Assembly: GCA_017464085.1 (NCBI GenBank)
Contig: JAFUEE010000185.1
Coordinates: 1-55,314 of the forward strand
Length of the DNA: 55,314 nucleotides
Reading direction: 5' to 3'
From: Pseudomonadota bacterium
GTDB lineage: Bacteria > Myxococcota_A > Bradymonadia > UBA4248
In this document: piece after piece, positions 50,724 to 55,314 of the stretch
Numbering within the stretch: position 1 is the first letter of the stretch
Layout of the letters: every line of letters starts with the position of its first letter
Program-made: the position numbers and the translations under genes
Notes under the pieces: model-generated
The model's database searches: none
Told to the model about the DNA's origin: nothing
What the model saw: the letters and a program-made list of their open reading frames with translations, nothing else

Positions 50724-51602
50724 TCAGTTTCGAGCGAGTATGTGCGTGCGTCCGCAGCGCGGGCACTGGATGTCGAGCGTCTGCGTGCCGTTCCAGAGCT
50801 CCTCTTTCTGATCGGAGGGGAGGTTGTCGATCATGGCCCTGATCTTTTCGAGGTTGCAGCTGCAGCCATAGAAGAAGACGGCTTCGTGCATGAGCTTGAG
50901 GTCGCCGATCATGGCGCCGACGGGCGTGCCTTTGGCGGCTGCGAATTTGGCCTTGATGCGGCGTGCGGCTTCGGAAAGCCGGGGCTCGTCGGGCGTTTCG
51001 GGCGCGGGCGCTTCGCGCGTGAGTTCGTGGAAGAGCGCGAGAAGGTCGGATTCCGTGAGATTTTTGACGATATCCCAGTCGGCATCCGGGGAGCTGAGCG
51101 CCATGACGGCCTCGTTGCCTTTGATCGCGATGCGGGCGGGCAGCTGGTCGGACTCGTCGAAGTACTGCTCGACGAGGAAATGTGTGGATTCGGCGCAAGG
51201 GATGAGGGAGGACTGCCGGACCGGTGCGTCAGCGGCCACGCGCTGGACGGCAAAGCTGCCGATGGGGTCTTTGGCTGTTTCGGGCGGGAGGTGCGTGAAA
51301 CGCGCGCAGACCATGCCCTCGGGCTCGACCGCGCAGAATATGCCCCACGGCCTGAGGGGGAGGCGAATCGTCCAGCCCCAGGCATCGCGTTCGACCTGTG
51401 ATTCTGCGGCAAGCGTCGCGGCCGCGATCAGATCGTCCACTTCGCGCTGCTCTGCGGCGGAAAGCATGTGCTGCGCCATTGCGCAGTCCTTGAAATATTG
51501 GTCACGGGAGGCAAACAGCTGATCCAGGGCGGATGTGTACACCCAGGAGATGTTCTTGTTTTCCCAGAAAAAGCGTCGGTACAACGCAAGCGGTCTGTCC
51601 AT
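50724..51602 (-). CDS. hslO: Hsp33-family redox-regulated chaperone
   Basis: The 292-residue protein matches Hsp33. It has the AADAPVRQSSLIPCAESTHF and EQYFDESDQLPARIAI segments of the N-terminal domain, and the C-terminal zinc switch with CSC (about residue 249) and CPRC (about 283), spaced by a 30-residue LEKIRAMIDNLPSDQKEEL helix. Oxidation of those cysteines releases zinc and activates holdase function in this family. No close ribosome binding site is obvious (AAGG lies 14 bases upstream), so the start could be slightly off. Confidence 0.88.
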   Translation of the reverse strand: MDRPLALYRRFFWENKNISWVYTSALDQLFASRDQYFKDCAMAQHMLSAAEQREVDDLIAAATLAAESQVERDAWGWTIRLPLRPWGIFCAVEPEGMVCARFTHLPPETAKDPIGSFAVQRVAADAPVRQSSLIPCAESTHFLVEQYFDESDQLPARIAIKGNEAVMALSSPDADWDIVKNLTESDLLALFHELTREAPAPETPDEPRLSEAARRIKAKFAAAKGTPVGAMIGDLKLMHEAVFFYGCSCNLEKIRAMIDNLPSDQKEELWNGTQTLDIQCPRCGRTHILARN

Positions 51603-52446
51603 AGATAATGCGATTGCCTTAATTTCAATGAAGTGGTCAGCCTGCCGGGCTCAGGCGGAAGAAGTTTGAGGCTGAAATAAGAAGGAATTCAGAGAAAGGG
51701 TGTATAGGAAGGATAATTTGGAATGGAAAAATTGGAAGGATTTCTGACTTCTCCCGCCTCAGCCCGGCAAATTGACAAAGACATGCGGCGCTGAGCCGCA
51801 ACAGCCGCATAGGCTACACGGGATTTTCCGAAAATGCAATATGAAAAGCGCTGCATATTGCGGGGAGGCGGCGCGCGGGCAGCGGATTGCGGTAAAGAAA
51901 TGGCCTGTCATGAGTATGGATTTGGAGACGGTGCGCGGGCAGCGGATTGAGTCGGACGGAGGGACTGTTGAAAGGCATTGTTCGGCTGAAATGCGCGCGT
52001 GTTTGGAAATTGAGTGTTGGCTGTGTGAGGCTGCGAGATGCGGAATGGTGCGGAGGGCGCACGCCCGGCTGTTCGGTTGGACGTATGCGCTTGGGGAGGG
52101 GCTTGCGGACAGAATACTTGAGAATATCATTATATATATTTAGAAATATATAAATCTTTTGGGGTAAGGCTGAGAGATGATGAAATGATTGAGAGATGTG
52201 TTTTATGAAATTTATATATTAATAAATGATTATGTGATTTGAAAAGTGTTCTGCACATTGAGAAATCTCTCGTCCAGTCCGCTGTGAGTTGTATTGCTAC
52301 ATGCAACCACATGTGCCTGTGTGTCGTTATAAATTTATGTTATATAACATGCTTGACAATATATATATGACGGTCTAAAGACCGAGAGCTTGCGCTTTGT
52401 GAGACGAATTCGCGCGGGCATCACACTGCTTTCGGAGAGTTGAGGT
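51603..52446. other. Long intergenic region with promoter elements
   Basis: No convincing gene. A 17-bp direct repeat GCGCGGGCAGCGGATTG occurs at 51873-51889 and 51933-51949, exactly 60 bases apart, within a doubtful 123-codon frame (51772-52143). The stretch from 52130 is very AT-rich with ATATATTT/AAATATAT (about 52133-52150). The control elements of the gene at 52447 are listed separately. Confidence 0.55.
52337..52394 (+). promoter_or_regulatory. Promoter and palindromic operator candidates of the amidohydrolase gene
   Basis: TTGACA at 52353-52358 is a perfect -35 hexamer; TAAAGA at 52376-52381, 17 bases on, is a moderate -10. A perfect palindrome ATGTTATATAACAT (52337-52350) ends two bases before the -35, and CGGTCT-AA-AGACCG (52371-52384) covers the -10. 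Both are good places for a regulator. Confidence 0.6.
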
Positions 52447-54882
52447 ATGAAGGGATCGAAGGTTTTGTTCTGTGCTGGCCTGATAAGCCTGTTGGGTTTG
52501 ATGGGATGTGTCGAGGAAACTGGGACACCAAATGACAGGAAGTGCGATCCTGCAACATATAAGCAGTCATGCGAGAATGGCACGAAGCTGTACTGCAATT
52601 CGACGACCCGGATGCTCGATGTGGAATTCTGCACGTGCAACGCGACCGGGACGGATTGCGCCGTGCCGTCAGGAGCGTGCGATCATGCGACATATCAGCC
52701 GGCATGCAACGGAAACAGCCTGATCACATGCGATGCGACGGGGAATTATCAGGCGACGCTCTGCCAGAACGGCTGTGAGGCTGGCGCCTGCAAGCCCTCC
52801 GATCCCACAAAGGACTGCGATCCGGCGACGTTCAAGCCTGTATGCGCCAATGGCGTGCTGACGAGCTGCAATGCGAATGGCACTTATAAAACTGAGAGCT
52901 GTGCCAATGGCTGTAATGATGCAGGCAATGCTTGCGCAGGTGGCACGACACCGCCGCCGCGTCCTGAAACATGCCCGAACGGCCCGGGTTCCAAAAAGGC
53001 TGGGGAGACCTATAACCAGTTTGTCTATACCGGGTGCGCCTGCGATGAGGCGACTTACCAGAAGACATGCGGCACCGTGGACGGAAAGTCGGTCGCCTAT
53101 ACATGCTATAAAGGCGATGAAGAGTACCTGCCGTGCGACAAATGCCGCATTGAGAATAACCGCTATGAGTGCGGAGATGCGCCTGAGCAGCCTGGCCCTG
53201 TCTCGCTTGAGCGCGGCAATGTTACGCCTGTCAATACCGAATACGCGGAACTCGGCATCAAGAAAGAGCAGAGGGAGATGGAGAAGCTCGAAAAATCTGG
53301 CGACGAGCAGGTCATCCATACCGGCGACAAGTTCACGACTGAAGCCTGCGGCGCGCTCCCTGCCGGAGGTTCCGATGTGTGTTCGCGCACGGGGTCTTCG
53401 ACATCCAAATATGTCATTCAGGGCGATATCCTGACCAAGGACAAAATCTATACGGGCGGCTCGGTCGTCGTCGAGGGCAACAAGATCACGTATGTCGGCT
53501 GCAGCCCCGACACATCGAACGCGACGGTCATCACTTGCCCGAATGCCGTCGTGAGTGCCGGCCTGATCAACGCGCATGAGCACATCACCTATGACAACGC
53601 GACGCCGAACCCGGACGGCTGGGGGGCGGAACGCTATGAGCACCGCAATCACTGGCGCAAAGGCCTTGCCGGGCATAAGATGGTTCCCGGGCCTTCGACG
53701 AAAGATGCAGAAGTTGCCGAACTCCGCCACCTGATGGGCGGCGCGACTTCGATTTTTGGCTCGGGCAAATACGCCGGGCTCCTTCGCAATGTCGATAAGG
53801 AAAAAATCAACAACAACCCCAAGGGGTTCCCGGAATACCAGACGTTCCCGGTCGGTGACAGCGGCGGCAAGGTCTGCAATGATTCAACAACCGCCTGCGG
53901 ATGCGGCAGCTACAACTATAAGATCAATAAAAACTACTATTTTGGGCCGCACATCGGCGAAGGGATCAATGATTACGGCATCAACGAGTTCATGTGCCTG
54001 CAGCAGCAGGGGCTGTTCTCTAACAAGCTCGCGGTCATTCACGGCGTGGCTGCGACGCCTGCGATCATCCGCGACCTCGCGAAAGCCGGTTCCACGCTGA
54101 TCTGGTCGCCGCGCTCCAATGTCTCGCTGTATGGCGACACCGCCCGCGTGACTGTCTATGACAACATGGGCGTCACGATCGCGCTCGGCACCGACTGGAT
54201 TTACTCTGGTTCGGGCAACATGCTCCGCGAATATCAGTGCGCCGATTTCCTCAATGCCTATTACTTCGACCACCATTTCTCAGACTATGACCTCTGGATG
54301 ATGGGCACGTGGAATGCTGCGGTCGCGCTTGGCCTCGATCCCGTGATCGGCGACCTGGCTGCCGGCAAGATGGCTGATATCGCGGTCTTTGCGAAGAATA
54401 ATCGCTCGGAGCATCGCGCAGTCCTTGAAGCGGAAAACAAAGATGTCGCGCTCGTGATGATCGACGGCAAGCTCGCGATGGGCGATGCCAACATCATGAC
54501 GAGCGGTCAGGCCGTGACCGTCGGTCAGGTGAACAAGAAGGTCGATACGAAAGCTACCGGCGCGGGGGCTGATTTCAATACGATCAACAAGACCGCGAAA
54601 TATGCCCTCTTCTTCGAGGGGACGCCGAAGAACGAGCCGACATGCGTGCCGATGCGCACGCGCGTGAAAGATACGACAGACAAGGGCACGACGCTCTACG
54701 ATGGCGAATATTCCGATCCGAAAGATCAGGACGGCGACGGCATTCCCGACAGCGTCGATAACTGCCCGACGGTCTTCAACCCCGTCCGCCCCGAAGACAA
54801 AGACAAGAGCAACAAGTATGGCCAGGGCGACTGGGATGGCGACGGCATCGGCGATGTCTGCGATCCGACGCCGATCGGGTGA
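52447..54882 (+). CDS. Surface lipoprotein with an amidohydrolase domain, cysteine-rich stalk and TSP3-type end
   Basis: The 811-residue protein has lipobox LMGC (cysteine at residue 21). Residues about 30-245 are four to five repeats of a Cys-rich module (CDPATYKQSCENGTKLYCN-like). The amidohydrolase/metal-dependent hydrolase domain spans about 310-680 with the metal set H377-x-H379 (AHEHIT), H502 (GPHIGEG), H532 (VIHGVA) and D583 (LGTDW), close to the chlorohydrolase/deaminase group (LAAGKMADIAVF near 640). The C-terminus has TSP3-like calcium motifs (DQDGDGIPDSVDNCP, DWDGDGIGDVCD). All metal ligands are present, so it is probably active at the cell surface; substrate unknown. Confidence 0.88.
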   Translation: MKGSKVLFCAGLISLLGLMGCVEETGTPNDRKCDPATYKQSCENGTKLYCNSTTRMLDVEFCTCNATGTDCAVPSGACDHATYQPACNGNSLITCDATGNYQATLCQNGCEAGACKPSDPTKDCDPATFKPVCANGVLTSCNANGTYKTESCANGCNDAGNACAGGTTPPPRPETCPNGPGSKKAGETYNQFVYTGCACDEATYQKTCGTVDGKSVAYTCYKGDEEYLPCDKCRIENNRYECGDAPEQPGPVSLERGNVTPVNTEYAELGIKKEQREMEKLEKSGDEQVIHTGDKFTTEACGALPAGGSDVCSRTGSSTSKYVIQGDILTKDKIYTGGSVVVEGNKITYVGCSPDTSNATVITCPNAVVSAGLINAHEHITYDNATPNPDGWGAERYEHRNHWRKGLAGHKMVPGPSTKDAEVAELRHLMGGATSIFGSGKYAGLLRNVDKEKINNNPKGFPEYQTFPVGDSGGKVCNDSTTACGCGSYNYKINKNYYFGPHIGEGINDYGINEFMCLQQQGLFSNKLAVIHGVAATPAIIRDLAKAGSTLIWSPRSNVSLYGDTARVTVYDNMGVTIALGTDWIYSGSGNMLREYQCADFLNAYYFDHHFSDYDLWMMGTWNAAVALGLDPVIGDLAAGKMADIAVFAKNNRSEHRAVLEAENKDVALVMIDGKLAMGDANIMTSGQAVTVGQVNKKVDTKATGAGADFNTINKTAKYALFFEGTPKNEPTCVPMRTRVKDTTDKGTTLYDGEYSDPKDQDGDGIPDSVDNCPTVFNPVRPEDKDKSNKYGQGDWDGDGIGDVCDPTPIG

Positions 54883-54924
54883 TTAAATTAGGGTCGTTCT
54901 GAGGGGAACGTTCTTGCTTTGGTT

Positions 54925-54958
54925 GCGCGGCTATCGGCCAATAGCCGATACGCCGCGC
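54925..54958 (+). repeat. Bulged TAT/ATA hairpin element 16
   Basis: The left arm GCGCGGC-TATCGGC and the right arm GCCGATA-C-GCCGCGC pair perfectly apart from the extra base beside ATA. Confidence 0.88.
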
Positions 54959-54963
54959 GTTGG

Positions 54964-54996
54964 CACACGCCTATGCCTTGCGGCATACGGCGTGTG
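54964..54996 (+). repeat. Bulged TAT/ATA hairpin element 17
   Basis: The left arm CACACGCC-TATGCC and the right arm GGCATA-C-GGCGTGTG pair perfectly apart from the extra base; the loop is TTGC. Confidence 0.88.
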
Positions 54997-55000
54997 TGTC

Positions 55001-55024
55001 GCGGCTATGCTGCGCATACGCCGC
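55001..55024 (+). repeat. Bulged TAT/ATA hairpin element 18
   Basis: The left arm GCGGC-TATGC and the right arm GCATA-C-GCCGC pair perfectly apart from the extra base; the loop is TGC. Confidence 0.85.
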
Positions 55025-55086
55025 TCGTGCCGAGGGCATCGATGATGCCCCCGGTTACCCAGATAGCGCCCCGTCGGGGCGCATGG

Positions 55087-55116
55087 GCGCGGCTATCGCG
55101 TTGCGATACGCCGCGC
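55087..55116 (+). repeat. Bulged TAT/ATA hairpin element 19
   Basis: The left arm GCGCGGC-TATCGC and the right arm GCGATA-C-GCCGCGC pair perfectly apart from the extra base; the loop is GTT. Confidence 0.88.
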
Positions 55117-55226
55117 GTTGACCGCCGTGGGTTACGCTTCGCTCACCCGCGGCTGATTTCAAGCGCCCCGTCGGGGCGCTGGCGGTTGCGCCGCGATGCG
55201 GCGCGCTTGATTTTGAGGGCGCTTAC

Positions 55227-55296
55227 TACTGCCTATTGCCTATTGCCTATTGCCTATTGCCTATTGCCTATTGCCTATTGCCTATTGCCTATTGTC
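55227..55296 (+). repeat. Heptamer tandem array 2
   Basis: Nine perfect GCCTATT units (55231-55293), preceded by ACT and followed by GTC. On the other strand the unit is GGCAATA, as in the array at 41078-41118. Confidence 0.92.
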
Positions 55297-55314
55297 TCAA
55301 AATCCCTTGAAAAC

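Larger units (their letters stand above)
54883..55314. other. Palindrome-rich intergenic region at the window end
   Basis: No gene is seen. It packs four TAT/ATA hairpins (54925, 54964, 55001, 55087), two copies of the perfect palindrome GCGCCCCGTCGGGGCGC (55066-55082 and 55163-55179), a CCGAGGGCAT/ATGCCCCCGG stem (about 55030-55053), and a heptamer array. Confidence 0.8.

Noticed and set aside
51772-52143. Possible small gene of 123 codons before the amidohydrolase promoter
   Set aside because: No good ribosome binding site, composition unlike neighbours, and it contains a 17-bp direct repeat; a minus-strand frame covers the same bases equally well.
55227-55296. Heptamer array considered as a CRISPR or origin iteron array
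   Set aside because: The units are 7 bp without spacers, and no dnaA, repA or cas gene is nearby.

Overview
The window looks like a chromosomal segment of a Gram-negative bacterium, most likely from the deltaproteobacterial/Myxococcota side of the tree. The reasons are a pilMNOPQ operon with a separate prepilin peptidase, several lipobox-bearing cysteine-rich surface lipoproteins, thrombospondin type 3 (TSP3) repeat proteins including an OmpA-family protein, and a GTP-dependent PEP carboxykinase. The GGGtGRT/Fe-S scaffold gene pair and a three-gene glycerol-3-phosphate-dehydrogenase-like set with a DUF1667 protein suggest anaerobic or microaerobic life. This placement is an inference from gene content; there is no rRNA, tRNA or other phylogenetic marker here.

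Layout. Positions 1-380 are non-coding and hold a copy of a dispersed palindrome and a terminator. An MlaC/Ttg2D-like gene lies on the minus strand (381-1031). The type IV pilus operon pilM-N-O-P-Q plus a lipoprotein runs on the plus strand (1472-9201) and ends in a good terminator. Its secretin is enlarged by a coiled coil of about 500 residues. The Fe-S scaffold/GGGtGRT pair (9608-11314) and a NUDIX hydrolase (11696-12223) follow.

Positions 12236-24000 form a mostly AT-rich accessory island. It holds two paralogous membrane proteins with a probable PH-like fold, an EcsC protein, a YaaW/UPF0174-like protein, two AAA-ATPase-like/DUF1703 proteins, an Rpn-type nuclease with tandemly duplicated 3' ends, a DUF3761 secreted protein with an RKSSSS repeat tail, and two frameshifted gene remnants. 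The three-gene set at 18499-21678 (PH-like, EcsC, YaaW-like) is the best candidate here for an undescribed membrane-associated system.

After the island come the FAD-dehydrogenase trio with DUF1667 (24141-27223), a YitT transporter-like protein, an unknown protein, and a plus-strand cluster of an RNB ribonuclease, a lipoprotein with a Fam20C-like kinase domain, and the PilD prepilin peptidase (29934-34465). Next are an unknown gene, a BRCT-domain protein next to pckG, a MORN lipoprotein, an MBL-fold hydrolase, and two exported proteins of unknown function. A minus-strand block follows: lysC, OmpA/TSP3, a 1089-residue AAA ATPase and a 23S rRNA uracil methyltransferase. The last genes are hslO and a surface amidohydrolase lipoprotein.

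The most striking non-coding signal is a family of about 19 short intergenic hairpins spread over the GC-richer parts of the window. Their stem sequences differ from copy to copy but covary, and nearly all share one design: a TAT/ATA core with a single unpaired G (or C) always next to it on the same arm. None was seen inside the AT-rich island. Heptamer arrays (GGCAATA/GGCAGTA type), a repeat of about 140 bp present in two inverted copies, and a palindrome of about 80 bp in at least two copies add to the repeat content. No CRISPR array, tRNA, rRNA, integrase or insertion-sequence transposase was recognised.
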